Source of the DNA: Runella defluvii
GTDB lineage: Bacteria > Bacteroidota > Bacteroidia > Cytophagales > Spirosomataceae
Direction of reading: 5' to 3'
DNA: 64,000 nt
NCBI RefSeq assembly: GCF_014195535.1
Contig: NZ_JACIBY010000019.1
Span: 43,677-107,676, forward strand
Shown here piece by piece: positions 16,933-26,508 of the stretch (positions are counted from its first letter, which is position 1; each line of letters opens with the position of its first letter). The notes beneath the pieces were generated by a model. The model ran no database searches. It saw only the letters and a program-made list of their open reading frames with translations, and was not told where the DNA came from. A program made the position numbers and the translations under genes.

Positions 16933-18804
16933 CTACCAGCCAATTCCGTAATCTTCACCGTGGTTGCTTGAGCCTCCCCAAAAGCTACCGTGTTCCCAAT
17001 CAAAATAAATGGCGTTGATGGGACCACTGGTTCGTTCTTGGTAGTTGATTTTATACCCCATTCTTCCAAGGTCTTTTCGTGTCCAAGAAGGCATGGCTTC
17101 GTTGAGGGTTAAACCACCGTTGATGCGTTCGTGGTTGCCAAACGTCGAGTACATCTGAAACGTTTTAAAACTTGGCGCTTCGCACGACTCCTGCACGGTC
17201 ATGTCAAACTCCACCATATTGAGGAAAAACTGGAGCAATAACTGATCTTGTTCATCTCCTGCTTGTTTGGCAAAGGACAAGAAAGGCTTGCCATTTTTTA
17301 GGGCAAGGCTAGGGGTAAGTGTCACCCGAGGACGTTTCCCTGGCTCTACCACGTTGAAAGGATTCTCTTTCGGGTCAAGCACAAACGACTGCATTCGTTG
17401 GCTCATTCCGATACCCGTATTTCCTGCAATACACGCAGGTACCCATCCACCACTAGGCGTCATCGAAACCACCCAACCTTCGGCATCTGCGGCCTCTACC
17501 GAGGTCGTTCCTGCCGTGAAACTTTCCTGGAATTTCTCGTCCAGTGTTGCATTATTTTTAGGAGCCGTTAAGCTTGCGCTTCCCCAGTTTTTGAGCAAAT
17601 CTAGGTAAGGATTTGCTTTGCCCTCAAACGGATACGGGTCGCCTGGGCCAATTTTGGGGTCGTTCATATTGGGGTTTATCAACTTGCTACGCTCTTTGGC
17701 ATATTCCTTAGAAAGTAGCCCTTTCATGGGTTCTTCGGGGCCAAACGCAGGGTCTCCGTAGTAAAAATCACGGTCGGCAAAGGCCAAATTCATGGCTTGG
17801 TACAGCGTATGCACGTAGCGAGTGGAGTTGTAACCCATGCTTTTGAGGTCGAAGTTTTCCAAGATATTCAACGTTTGAAGCATGGCAGGACCTTGCGTCC
17901 ACTGTTGGAGTTTATATACTTCAATTCCCTTGTAAGTAGTCATCATTGGCTCTTCGATTTTGACCTTCCAATTGGCCAAATCTTGTTCCGTAATCAAGCC
18001 TCCTTGCTCTTGGCAGCCCCGAGCAATTTCTTTGGCAATTTCCCCACGATAAAAAAGATCATTAGCGGCGTAAATTGCCTCTTTTCGAGATTTTCCTTTT
18101 GCCAACGCTTGCTGTTCGGCATTTACCAATTTTTTGAGCGTTTCGAGCAAATCTTTTTGCACAAAAATCTCTCCTGCATCGGGCGCTTCGCGTTTGGCAC
18201 CCAAATGCGGCAAAAATACCTTTTTGGAATACGGCCACTGTTTGATAAGGTCTTTTTTCCCTTCGATTGAATTGGCCGTTTGGGCTTCAATAGGATAGCC
18301 TTCTGCCAATTGCATGGCAGGTGCAAGCACTTCTTTGAGCGACATGGTTCCGTATTCGGCCAAAATGGTCATCAATCCGCCTGGCGTTCCTGGTGTCACG
18401 GCTGCCAAAGGCCCGTACTCAGGAGGATACTTCATGCCTTTGTTTTTGAAGAAATCGGCAGTGGCTCCCGTTGGTGCTACCCCCAAGGCATTAATGGCAA
18501 TGACTTTTTTGGTTTTGGGATTGTAAATAAGGGCTTGCGTTTCACCGCCCCAACTGAGCACATCCCACATGGTGCAGGTAGCTGCCAACATACCACAAGC
18601 TGCGTCCACGGCATTTCCTCCTTTGGTAAAAATCATTGCTCCTGCCGTGGCAGCCAAAGGTTTACCCGTAATAGCCATCCAGTGCTTTCCGTGCAAGGGT
18701 GGTTTTTGGGTAACAACAGGCAGGTTATTGAACGACTGAGCATGGGTTTGTGCCCAAATCGCCACCAGTAAAAAAGTAAAAGGTAAAAGTTTTGTCCACT
18801 TCAT
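16933..18804 (-). CDS. Gamma-glutamyltransferase-like Ntn hydrolase (divergent)
   Basis: The 623-residue protein has a signal peptide (cleavage near residue 22) and full-length similarity to gamma-glutamyltransferases: 'GKPLAATAGAMIFTKGGNAVDAACGMLAATCTMW' (quoted in part) at the N terminus and an autoprocessing-type threonine in AGTTSVEAADAEG at about residue 439. Classical enzymes have TTHxSxxDxxG here, a PLSSM oxyanion motif and an SPGG loop. This protein has TTSVEAAD, 'RVTLTPS' and 'FAKQAGDEQD' instead. It may therefore be a different Ntn hydrolase or acylase. It ends with GGSSNHGEDYGIGW. The gene converges with DUF58, 4 bases apart. Confidence 0.8.
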   Translation of the reverse strand: MKWTKLLPFTFLLVAIWAQTHAQSFNNLPVVTQKPPLHGKHWMAITGKPLAATAGAMIFTKGGNAVDAACGMLAATCTMWDVLSWGGETQALIYNPKTKKVIAINALGVAPTGATADFFKNKGMKYPPEYGPLAAVTPGTPGGLMTILAEYGTMSLKEVLAPAMQLAEGYPIEAQTANSIEGKKDLIKQWPYSKKVFLPHLGAKREAPDAGEIFVQKDLLETLKKLVNAEQQALAKGKSRKEAIYAANDLFYRGEIAKEIARGCQEQGGLITEQDLANWKVKIEEPMMTTYKGIEVYKLQQWTQGPAMLQTLNILENFDLKSMGYNSTRYVHTLYQAMNLAFADRDFYYGDPAFGPEEPMKGLLSKEYAKERSKLINPNMNDPKIGPGDPYPFEGKANPYLDLLKNWGSASLTAPKNNATLDEKFQESFTAGTTSVEAADAEGWVVSMTPSGGWVPACIAGNTGIGMSQRMQSFVLDPKENPFNVVEPGKRPRVTLTPSLALKNGKPFLSFAKQAGDEQDQLLLQFFLNMVEFDMTVQESCEAPSFKTFQMYSTFGNHERINGGLTLNEAMPSWTRKDLGRMGYKINYQERTSGPINAIYFDWEHGSFWGGSSNHGEDYGIGW

Positions 18805-18840
18805 CGGTTTTCGGTTAGGTTAGATGATGATTTACTAAAA

Positions 18841-19527
18841 TTAATGTACCAAATACGGCGAGCTTGCGGCATCACCAAGGTTCATAGAAGGCGGGATGTG
18901 CTGCGGTAAGGCTTCAAAACGATACCCAAGGCTGGAAAAATGTTCTAGCATTCTAGGAAGGACGTAACTCATATTACGCCACGCTTTTAGGCTATCGTGC
19001 AACACCACAATCGAGCCTGCTTTGGTATATTTCAACGTTTTTTCAAGGCAACGCTCAGGGCTAAGGTATTTTTCAAAATCGCCCGTTAGTACATCCCACA
19101 TCACTACATGATAATTATTAAGGAGAGGCCGCGCTTGGCTCAGCTTTATTCGCCCGTAAGGTGGACGGAAAAGGGACGTATCTACGGGTAAGATGTCACT
19201 ACACTGCTTTACGTTTTCGAGGTAAGTCTCATCCTCCGTATTCCAACCTTTCAGATGGTTAAAGGTATGATTTCCAACGCTATGTCCTTTGTCAAGCAAG
19301 CTGGCAAACAACTCAGGGTATTTACGAACGTTATCGCCAATGCAGAAAAACGTGGCTTTTGCCAAATAAATGTCCAGTTGCTCCAACACCCACTCAGTTA
19401 CGTCAGGAATAGGGCCATCGTCGAATGTCAAATAAATCACGGGTTCTTCCGTTGGAATTTCCCAAACGAAAGGCGAATAAAATGACTTCAAGATTCGGGG
19501 CGACTTATGGACAAACAATGGAATCAT
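18841..19527 (-). CDS. Polysaccharide deacetylase (NodB homology domain)
   Basis: The 228-residue protein has the NodB motifs in order: TFDDGP (motif 1, about residue 35), SVGNHTFNH (motif 2, with metal-binding His residues), FRPPYGR (motif 3, about residue 119), a DVLTGD segment, and VVLHDS (motif 5). The family removes N- or O-acetyl groups from chitin-like oligomers, peptidoglycan or other glycans with a divalent metal. There is no clear signal peptide. It lies 36 bases from the start of the gamma-glutamyltransferase-like gene and is read toward it, which would allow cotranscription. Confidence 0.88.
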   Translation of the reverse strand: MIPLFVHKSPRILKSFYSPFVWEIPTEEPVIYLTFDDGPIPDVTEWVLEQLDIYLAKATFFCIGDNVRKYPELFASLLDKGHSVGNHTFNHLKGWNTEDETYLENVKQCSDILPVDTSLFRPPYGRIKLSQARPLLNNYHVVMWDVLTGDFEKYLSPERCLEKTLKYTKAGSIVVLHDSLKAWRNMSYVLPRMLEHFSSLGYRFEALPQHIPPSMNLGDAASSPYLVH

Positions 19528-19647
19528 AGCTGTTGATGATGTTAGTTAAGACCCGTTAATGATTGTAAAACTTTGGTTAAATTCTGCGAAATTTGCGGCT
19601 TTAAAGCTGCGAAAATCAGGGGGTAAAATCACTATTGCGGAGGCAAT

Positions 19648-20799
19648 TTAACGCAAATTTCGCCCTTTCCAAACATAGCCTTTTCGTTGAGCTGCCAGTC
19701 CAAAAAACAGAACGTATATTGGATAAAAAAGTTGCACTATGGGAATGTAGCAATCCCAGGATTTTCTCCCCAAAAATCTGATAATCAAACGTAAAAACAA
19801 AAATTCAGGCACATATTTTAACAATAGAATTGTACAAAACTCAAAAGGCACTACATTTTCGTAGAATGGTGCTATTAACAAAATTAGCGTCAGCAAATTG
19901 ACTAAAAATACCCAAACCGCAACCAGCATTGTGGCAAGGCGTTTATTGACTGCCCATTTGCTGGCCCAACGAATGCGTTGATGGTAAAAACCTTGCCAAG
20001 AATCTTGCGCGTGGGTTGAGACGACAGCAGCCTCATTTTTTAGGAAATAAAGCTTTTCCACGCCAAAATGTTTTGAAATTTTTTGAAGTAAAAACTCATC
20101 ATCGCCCGACGCAATTTGCTCTACCCCTGCAAATCCTCCTACAGCTTCAAAGGCGGCACGTTCATACGCCAAATTTGCCCCGTTGCACATGGTTGGGTGA
20201 CCCGCTTCGAGCAGACAAGCCCCCGTGCCAATCAAGCTGGCAAATTCGATGGTTTGAGCCACCTCTCCCATCCATTCTACGACACTGGTAGGCGTTGTTT
20301 TCAAGAACGTTACGGGGCCGCTTATTAATTTCGCTCCCGTTTCTAGGTACGTTTGAGCGAACATTTCCAACCACCTTTCTCCTACCCTACAGTCTCCGTC
20401 GGTGGTTATAATCAATTGTCCACTCGCTCGTTTGAGTGCTTCCGTAATGGCCCTTTTTTTAGGTGAACTTACGGGAGCATTGACCAATGACACGAGCTGT
20501 AAATTCAACATTTTGTTTTGAATAAATTCATTCACAATCTCCGCAGTTCTATCTGTGGAAGCGTCATCCATCACCCACACTTCAAAATGCTGACTGGCTA
20601 AAGTTTGTCGCTCAAGGTCATTCAATAATACGCCAATGTGGGCGGCTTCGTTGCGCACTGGAATGATGACCGAAATTTTAAAATCAGGAGGCATGTCCAA
20701 GTGATTCAATGGCCGCTTGGGAATACGTAACCATTGCCAACACAACCATAGACAAGCCACGGCATAGCCCCCAATCACCCCGCCAAACACGTACAACAT
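19648..20799 (-). CDS. Membrane glycosyltransferase, family 2
   Basis: The 383-residue protein starts with a transmembrane helix ('GGVIGGYAVACLWLCW'), then the GT2 domain: ISVIIPVRNEAAHIGVLL, VWVMDDASTDRTAEIV, TTDGDCRVGERWL (DxD-like) and 'SGDDEFLLQKI' plus QRIRWASKW, the Q/RxxRW motif of processive enzymes. Two to three further helices follow at the C terminus. This architecture is seen in enzymes that extend membrane-linked polysaccharides. It begins 3 bases after the Lrp-type gene, so the two form an operon. Confidence 0.86.
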   Translation of the reverse strand: MLYVFGGVIGGYAVACLWLCWQWLRIPKRPLNHLDMPPDFKISVIIPVRNEAAHIGVLLNDLERQTLASQHFEVWVMDDASTDRTAEIVNEFIQNKMLNLQLVSLVNAPVSSPKKRAITEALKRASGQLIITTDGDCRVGERWLEMFAQTYLETGAKLISGPVTFLKTTPTSVVEWMGEVAQTIEFASLIGTGACLLEAGHPTMCNGANLAYERAAFEAVGGFAGVEQIASGDDEFLLQKISKHFGVEKLYFLKNEAAVVSTHAQDSWQGFYHQRIRWASKWAVNKRLATMLVAVWVFLVNLLTLILLIAPFYENVVPFEFCTILLLKYVPEFLFLRLIIRFLGRKSWDCYIPIVQLFYPIYVLFFGLAAQRKGYVWKGRNLR

Positions 20800-20802
20800 A
20801 GC

Positions 20803-21264
20803 TTATACTTTCAGGGCGGTTTCGTGTTTGATTTCGCTCATCACAAAGATGCTGTGGGTATTGCCGATACTGTCTAAAGCCCCCAGCTTTTCCATCAAAA
20901 AGCGCTGATATTCAGGCATATCATTCACCACTACTTTCAACATAAAATCATATTCTCCCGAAATGTTATAACACTCCATCACTTCTTCAAAAGTCATCAC
21001 GGCCGACACAAACTTTTCGCCGTTGGCACGGCTATGTTCTTTGAGAGAAACGTTGCAGAACGCAATGAGGTTACGGCCTATTTTTTCTCGATTGACGAGC
21101 GCCACGTACTTTTTGATGATTCCTTCTTTTTCCAGCTTTCTTACGCGCTCATAGACAGGCGTATAGGAAAGATTGAGTTGAGCGGCCAATTCTTTGGTCG
21201 TTAAGAGTGCATTTTGTTGCAGATAACGCAGAAGGCCACGGTCGGTTGTGTCTAGTTTGAGCAT
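20803..21264 (-). CDS. Lrp/AsnC family transcriptional regulator
   Basis: The 153-residue protein has an N-terminal winged helix ('LDTTDRGLLRYLQQNALLTTKELAAQLNLSYTPVYERVRKLEKEGII', quoted in fragments, residues 4-52) and a C-terminal RAM/AsnC effector domain ('VMECYNISGEYDFMLKVVVNDM', in fragments). Such regulators form dimers or octamers and respond to amino acids. The effector cannot be predicted. It is followed after 3 bases by a glycosyltransferase gene on the same strand. The 284-base region upstream is shared with the toxin-antitoxin pair, read in the opposite direction. Confidence 0.9.
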   Translation of the reverse strand: MLKLDTTDRGLLRYLQQNALLTTKELAAQLNLSYTPVYERVRKLEKEGIIKKYVALVNREKIGRNLIAFCNVSLKEHSRANGEKFVSAVMTFEEVMECYNISGEYDFMLKVVVNDMPEYQRFLMEKLGALDSIGNTHSIFVMSEIKHETALKV

Positions 21265-21548
21265 TGTTGTATTTTACACTGAAATTGAGGTTAGACATTT
21301 TATCTATTTTTTGCAGACTGATTTCTACAAATGCGGGTATTTTATAGGCATTAAAGGCTCAAAAGTATAAAATAAATCTATTTTCAAAGATTAATTGACA
21401 ATAATCGTCTAATCACAGAAAAATTCTTTCTGAATTACGTTAATTTTGTACAATCCTAAGATGTCTATCTTTTCCGAGCATACGCCTCCTTCAAAGTGAA
21501 CGTGCCCAGCGGAAAGTATGTTTTTGAGTAAATAAATCTCCTTTAATT
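21265..21548. other. Intergenic region between Lrp-type regulator and toxin-antitoxin genes
   Basis: The two flanking genes diverge, so promoters for both should lie here, but I see no convincing boxes. At 21460-21531 a short in-frame stretch reads like the last about 23 codons of a protein (ending '...NVPSGKYVFE' and TAA), preceded by an in-frame stop at 21457. This might be a remnant of a gene. Confidence 0.35.
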
Positions 21549-21770
21549 ATGGAAGAATTAATCTTGAAATACAATCTCTTAGATACATTCGGTCAACAAG
21601 AGCTAATGGATTTTTTAGAGTTTTTAGTACAGAAAAAACAAAAAAAAATGTCTGTAGATGCCTCTACTTACAAACAACAATTATTACAGGTTTCGACTTG
21701 GTCTGAGGATGATTTGGCAGAATTACAGGCCTATCCAAGTAAATTTAACTTTGAAGGTTCTGAATGGTAA
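21549..21770 (+). CDS. Putative antitoxin (VapB/DUF2281-like)
   Basis: This 73-residue protein is short, charged and helical ('MEELILKYNLLDTFGQQELMDFLEFL' in fragments) with a KKQKKM basic linker and an acidic/aromatic C-terminal tail ('WSEDDLAELQAYPSKFNFEG'), as in antitoxins that wrap around PIN toxins. I do not see a clear ribbon-helix-helix or AbrB DNA-binding motif. Its stop codon overlaps the next gene's start region by 7 bases, a typical toxin-antitoxin arrangement. The assignment rests mainly on this context. Confidence 0.75.
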   Translation: MEELILKYNLLDTFGQQELMDFLEFLVQKKQKKMSVDASTYKQQLLQVSTWSEDDLAELQAYPSKFNFEGSEW

Positions 21771-22135
21771 TGCTTGACACCTCTATCTTTATTGAGTACT
21801 TACGTGCTTCAAACAAAACACGTACTGCATTGTACAAATTAGCAGACACTCCTTTATCACTGTCATCTGTGACCTATTATGAACTTTTAATGGGTGCTAC
21901 CAATGATTTAAAAAAACGAGATGTCTATCTACTAACTCAACTGCTAACCATTTTGCCTTTCAACGATGCAGTAGCTGAAAAAGCCTCGGAAATTTTTCAT
22001 ACTCTTAAACAAGAGAATAAGCTAATTGAATTTAGAGATATTTTTATTGCAGCCACTGCAATCACTCACAAAACACCTCTTAAAACACTTAATGTGAAGC
22101 ATTTTAAGAGAATTAAAGAATTGATACTAGTATAA
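21764..22135 (+). CDS. vapC: PIN-domain toxin (VapC-like)
   Basis: The 123-residue protein is a compact PIN domain. The catalytic acidic residues are apparent: Asp in [13 protein letters not shown] (residue 5), Glu in [10 protein letters not shown], and Asp in EFRDIFIAA near residue 94. VapC toxins are Mg2+-dependent ribonucleases that cut tRNA or rRNA and are silenced by VapB. I chose the ATG at 21764, because the residues before the Asp are needed for the first strand; an ATG at 21770 overlaps the antitoxin stop by one base. The stop lies only 2 bases before metH, which is unusual. Confidence 0.88.
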   Translation: MVMLDTSIFIEYLRASNKTRTALYKLADTPLSLSSVTYYELLMGATNDLKKRDVYLLTQLLTILPFNDAVAEKASEIFHTLKQENKLIEFRDIFIAATAITHKTPLKTLNVKHFKRIKELILV

Positions 22136-22137
22136 AA

Positions 22138-25100
22138 ATGCAACAACCACCAATCCAAGAAATACTAAAATCGCGAATCCTTGTGCTTGACGGCGCGATG
22201 GGTTCAATGATTCAGCGTTATAAATTGACAGATGCTGATTACCGTGGCGATCGTTTCAAAGATTTCCCACACGAGGTCAAAGGCAACAACGATTTGTTGT
22301 CGTTGACCCGCCCCGACGTTATCAGCGAAATCCACGAGGCTTACCTCGAAGCGGGTGCCGACATCATCGAAACCAATACCTTCAGTGGGACCACCATCGC
22401 TATGGCCGACTACCACATGGAAGACTTAGTGTATGAGCTAAATTACGAATCGGCACGTTTGGCACGGGAAGCTTGTGATAAATACACCGCCATGAACCCC
22501 GATAAGCCGCGTTTTGTGGCAGGTTCTATTGGCCCCACCAACCGTACGGCCTCGCTCTCGCCCGACGTCAATGACCCAGGGTATCGCTCCGTTACGTTTG
22601 ATGAGCTAGTGGATGCCTACTACGAACAAGCTCAAGCCCTTGCCGACGGTGGTGCTGATTTGTTTTTGGTCGAAACCATCTTTGATACGCTCAATGCTAA
22701 AGCCGCCCTTTATGCCATTGATTTGTATTTTTCGGACGTTAGAAAAGGGAGTGTTCGACCCATTCCAGGAAGCTTTCAACCTACCACTTTAAACCGTAAA
22801 TCTGAAATGCCTATCATGGTGTCAGGTACGATTACGGATGCTTCGGGAAGAACTTTGTCGGGACAAACGACGGAAGCTTTTTTGACGTCGGTTTCGCACA
22901 TGCCTTTGCTTTCGATTGGTCTCAACTGTGCGTTAGGAGCCGATTTGATGCGCCCTTACGTGCAAACCTTGGCCAACCAAGCGCCATTTTTTACTTCAGC
23001 TCACCCCAACGCAGGTTTGCCTAATGAAATGGGTGAATACGACCAATCTCCCGATGAAATGGCCGACATCGTTGAAGGCTTCTTGAAGGATAATTTTATT
23101 AATATCATCGGAGGATGTTGCGGAACAACACCACCGCACATCAAGGCCATTGCCGAAGTGGCCGCCAAATACGGGCCTCGTGATTTACCCGAAAACGACC
23201 ATATTCAGAAACTTTCGGGACTTGAGCCGCTCAAAATCACGAAAGAAACCAATTTCGTAAACATCGGCGAGCGTTGTAACGTTACAGGCTCTAAGAAATT
23301 TGCTCGTTTGGTTCGTGAAAGCAAATACGACGAAGCCATCTCGGTAGCTCGCGAGCAGGTAGAAACGGGCGCTCAAGTCCTCGATATCAACATGGACGAA
23401 GGGATGATTGACGGCGTGCAAGCCATGACACGCTTCTGTAACTTGCTTATGGCCGAACCAGACATTGCCCGCGTTCCTTTTATGGTAGATTCCTCGAAAT
23501 GGGAGGTGATTGAGGCTGGTCTGAAATGTTTGCAAGGAAAAGCCATTGTGAACTCTATTTCGTTGAAAGAAGGCGAAGAGAAGTTTATCGAACAAGCCGA
23601 AAAAGTAAAACGCTACGGGGCATCGGTGGTTGTAATGGCCTTTGATGAAGTAGGCCAAGCCGATAACTACGAACGTCGTGTCGAAATCTGTGAACGTGCG
23701 TATTGGATTTTAGTCAATAAAGTAGGTTTCCCTCCACAAGACATCATTTTCGACCCGAACATCCTTACGGTTGGTACGGGTATCGAAGAACATAATAATT
23801 ATGCCGTTGATTTTATCAACGCAACCCGTTGGATTAAAGAACACTTACCGTACGCCAAAGTGAGCGGTGGGGTTTCCAACGTTTCGTTTTCGTTCCGTGG
23901 CAATGAGCCCGTGCGTGAAGCCATTCACACTGTTTTCTTGTACCACGCCATCAAGGCTGGGATGGACATGGGGATTGTGAACGCAGGTCAGTTGGGGGTT
24001 TATGACGACCTGCCCAAAGACATGTTGGAGCATTGCGAAGACCTCATTCTCAATCGTCGTCCTGATGCAACGGAGCGGATGTTGGCTTTTGCCGAAACCG
24101 TAAAATCGAAAGGAAAAGAAATAGTTGTTGACAATGCTTGGCGCGACCAACCTGTGTCAAAACGATTGGAACACGCTCTTATCAAAGGACTTACCGAATA
24201 CATCGACACCGACGTGGAAGAAGCGCGTCAGCAATCAAGCCGCCCACTAGATGTGATTGAAGGGCCGTTAATGGACGGCATGAACGTAGTTGGAGATTTG
24301 TTTGGGGCAGGCAAAATGTTCTTGCCACAGGTGGTAAAATCGGCACGGGTAATGAAAAAAGCCGTGGCGTATTTGACCCCTTACATCGAAGCTGATAAAG
24401 CAGGTGGTGGTGCTGCGGCTGGAAAAATTTTGATGGCAACGGTAAAAGGCGACGTTCACGACATTGGAAAAAACATCGTAGGCGTAGTACTTGGCTGTAA
24501 CAACTACGAAATCATCGACCTTGGGGTGATGGTCCCGACCGATAAAATTTTAGCAGCGGCCAAAGAAAATAACGTTGACATTATCGGGCTTTCGGGCTTG
24601 ATAACTCCTTCCTTAGACGAAATGGTGGGTGTTGCCAAAGAAATGGAGCGCCAAGGCTTTACCATGCCTTTGTTGATTGGGGGTGCTACTACCTCTCGGA
24701 TTCACACGGCGGTAAAAATTGACCCTCACTATTCGGGGCCTGTTATTCACGTCTTGGATGCGAGTCGCGCGGTGCCAGTAGCTGGAAAGTTGACGCAAAA
24801 CGAACAAACCTACGCCGACACATTGGCCGACATCAAGAAAGAATACGCCAAACTTCGCGAAGACCACGCAAAACGTCAACAAGCCAAAGAAGCATTGTCG
24901 ATTGCGGCTGCAAGAGCCAATAAAACCAACATTGATTGGGCAGGGTTTGAGCCAGTGAAACCCAAGTTTTTGGGAAATAAGTACTTCTACGATTATCCAT
25001 TGGAAGAAATCGCGAAGTACATCGACTGGACGCCGTTTTTCCAAACGTGGCAATTGCACGGAAAATATCCAAAGATATTTGACGATGCGACGGTAGGGGC

Positions 25101-25929
25101 AGAAGCAAAAAAATTGTACGATGATGCCAATGCCATGTTAGCCAATATCATCAAAAATAAATCCCTCAAAGCCAACGCCGTCATTGGCTTTTACCCTGCC
25201 AATTCGGTGGAAGATGACATTGTGCTTACGCAGCCAACTGCTTCTCGCAAGGGAAGTGTAGCGGCTCCTGACGAGCGTATGGGAAAATGGCCATCGTTAT
25301 TACAACAAAACGAAACGGTACGATTGCACAATTTACGTCAGCAAAATCAAAAGGCTGCCAATCTACCAAATCTCTGCCTAAGTGATTTCATCGCCCCCAT
25401 TGAGGGAACAGGGGCAGACTACATCGGGGCTTTTGCCGTAACGACAGGTATTGGAATTGAGGCATTGTTGGAAAAATACGAAGCCGACCACGACGACTAC
25501 AACAGCATCATGCTCAAGGCCGTCGCCGACCGATTGGCCGAAGCCTTTACGGAATTGATGCACGAACGCGTTCGCAAAGAATACTGGGGGTATGCCCAAA
25601 ACGAAACGTTCAGCAACGAAGAATTGATTGCCGAAAAATACCAGGGGATTCGGCCAGCACCAGGGTATCCTGCCTGCCCCGACCATACCGAAAAGCGCAC
25701 CATGTTTGAGTTGTTGGATGCCGAAGCCCAAGTAGGAATTCAACTGACGGAAAGTTTTGCCATGTACCCTGCGAGTTCAGTAAGTGGTTGGTATTTTGCC
25801 CACCCCGACAGCAAGTATTTTGCCCTCGGAAAAATCGCCAAAGACCAAGTGAAAGATTACGCCGTTCGCAAAGGAATGCCACTCGAAGAAGTAGAAAAAT
25901 GGCTTTCGCCTGTTTTAAATTACGATTAG
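22138..25929 (+). CDS. metH: Cobalamin-dependent methionine synthase
   Basis: MetH transfers a methyl group from methyl-tetrahydrofolate to homocysteine via cobalamin. The 1,263 residues have all four modules: a homocysteine-binding domain (zinc cysteines 264, 327 and 328, in GLNCALG and [10 protein letters not shown]), a pterin-binding domain (about 365-630), a B12 domain with GDVHDIGKN (cobalt-ligand His 774) and a C-terminal activation domain (to about 1,263; motif [12 protein letters not shown]). Two insertions relative to E. coli MetH as I remember it are at residues about 200-222 and 1032-1057, each starting with RKGSV. No cobalamin riboswitch is visible, and vapC ends 2 bases upstream. 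Confidence 0.97.
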   Translation: MQQPPIQEILKSRILVLDGAMGSMIQRYKLTDADYRGDRFKDFPHEVKGNNDLLSLTRPDVISEIHEAYLEAGADIIETNTFSGTTIAMADYHMEDLVYELNYESARLAREACDKYTAMNPDKPRFVAGSIGPTNRTASLSPDVNDPGYRSVTFDELVDAYYEQAQALADGGADLFLVETIFDTLNAKAALYAIDLYFSDVRKGSVRPIPGSFQPTTLNRKSEMPIMVSGTITDASGRTLSGQTTEAFLTSVSHMPLLSIGLNCALGADLMRPYVQTLANQAPFFTSAHPNAGLPNEMGEYDQSPDEMADIVEGFLKDNFINIIGGCCGTTPPHIKAIAEVAAKYGPRDLPENDHIQKLSGLEPLKITKETNFVNIGERCNVTGSKKFARLVRESKYDEAISVAREQVETGAQVLDINMDEGMIDGVQAMTRFCNLLMAEPDIARVPFMVDSSKWEVIEAGLKCLQGKAIVNSISLKEGEEKFIEQAEKVKRYGASVVVMAFDEVGQADNYERRVEICERAYWILVNKVGFPPQDIIFDPNILTVGTGIEEHNNYAVDFINATRWIKEHLPYAKVSGGVSNVSFSFRGNEPVREAIHTVFLYHAIKAGMDMGIVNAGQLGVYDDLPKDMLEHCEDLILNRRPDATERMLAFAETVKSKGKEIVVDNAWRDQPVSKRLEHALIKGLTEYIDTDVEEARQQSSRPLDVIEGPLMDGMNVVGDLFGAGKMFLPQVVKSARVMKKAVAYLTPYIEADKAGGGAAAGKILMATVKGDVHDIGKNIVGVVLGCNNYEIIDLGVMVPTDKILAAAKENNVDIIGLSGLITPSLDEMVGVAKEMERQGFTMPLLIGGATTSRIHTAVKIDPHYSGPVIHVLDASRAVPVAGKLTQNEQTYADTLADIKKEYAKLREDHAKRQQAKEALSIAAARANKTNIDWAGFEPVKPKFLGNKYFYDYPLEEIAKYIDWTPFFQTWQLHGKYPKIFDDATVGAEAKKLYDDANAMLANIIKNKSLKANAVIGFYPANSVEDDIVLTQPTASRKGSVAAPDERMGKWPSLLQQNETVRLHNLRQQNQKAANLPNLCLSDFIAPIEGTGADYIGAFAVTTGIGIEALLEKYEADHDDYNSIMLKAVADRLAEAFTELMHERVRKEYWGYAQNETFSNEELIAEKYQGIRPAPGYPACPDHTEKRTMFELLDAEAQVGIQLTESFAMYPASSVSGWYFAHPDSKYFALGKIAKDQVKDYAVRKGMPLEEVEKWLSPVLNYD

Positions 25930-25936
25930 TTTATGA

Positions 25937-25965
25937 GTCGGGGTGCTTCCACCCCGACTTTTTTA
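25937..25965. terminator. Rho-independent terminator after metH
   Basis: GTCGGGGTG (25937-25945) and CACCCCGAC (25950-25958) form a perfect 9-bp stem with a four-base loop, followed by TTTTTT. It lies 8 bases after the metH stop and partly within the upstream open frame of dtd, which supports choosing the downstream ATG for dtd. Confidence 0.88.
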
Positions 25966-25992
25966 TTTACCTATTTAAGTCTTCCTTTTTCT

Positions 25993-26445
25993 ATGATTGC
26001 AGTCATTCAGCGCGTTACCGAAGCCTCCGTCACCATCGAAGGACAAGTAAAAGGTCAAATCGGTTTAGGTTTCATGATTTTGTTGGGAATCACCCATGCC
26101 GATACCCAAGAGGACATTGATTGGTTGTCAAAAAAAATCGTGGGAATGCGCATTTTTGGAGACGAGGAAGGTAAAATGAACCTTGACATCAAAACCGTTG
26201 GTGGCAACATCCTACTTATCAGCCAATTTACCCTTCACGCCAGCACAAAAAAAGGGAATCGCCCTTCGTTCATTGATGCCGCTCGCCCTGATGTGGCCAT
26301 TCCATTGTACGAAAAAATGATTGAACAGCTTTCACAGGAATTAGGCCACCCAATTCAAACGGGCGAATTTGGTGCCGATATGAAAGTCGCCCTCCTCAAC
26401 GATGGACCTGTCACTATCTTAATTGATTCCAAAAATCGGGTATAG
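25993..26445 (+). CDS. dtd: D-aminoacyl-tRNA deacylase
   Basis: Dtd removes D-amino acids (and glycine from tRNA-Ala) and so protects translation from mischarging. The 150-residue protein starts with MIAVIQRVTEASV, the usual N terminus, has the SQFTLHASTKKGNRPSF catalytic segment (about residue 78) and the C-terminal NDGPVT motif (about residue 136). I use the ATG at 25993: the longer frame from 25933 would include the metH terminator and has no homology. The gene is alone between two terminated units. Confidence 0.93.
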   Translation: MIAVIQRVTEASVTIEGQVKGQIGLGFMILLGITHADTQEDIDWLSKKIVGMRIFGDEEGKMNLDIKTVGGNILLISQFTLHASTKKGNRPSFIDAARPDVAIPLYEKMIEQLSQELGHPIQTGEFGADMKVALLNDGPVTILIDSKNRV

Positions 26446-26508
26446 CCTTCCCAATAAGTATATTTACGTCCTTCCCGTGTTTTGAGCTAAGCAATCCTTT
26501 TTACCCAA

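Noticed and set aside
25933..25992. Upstream start for dtd at 25933
   Set aside because: The extension is read through the metH terminator and lies before the conserved MIAVIQRVTEASV start.
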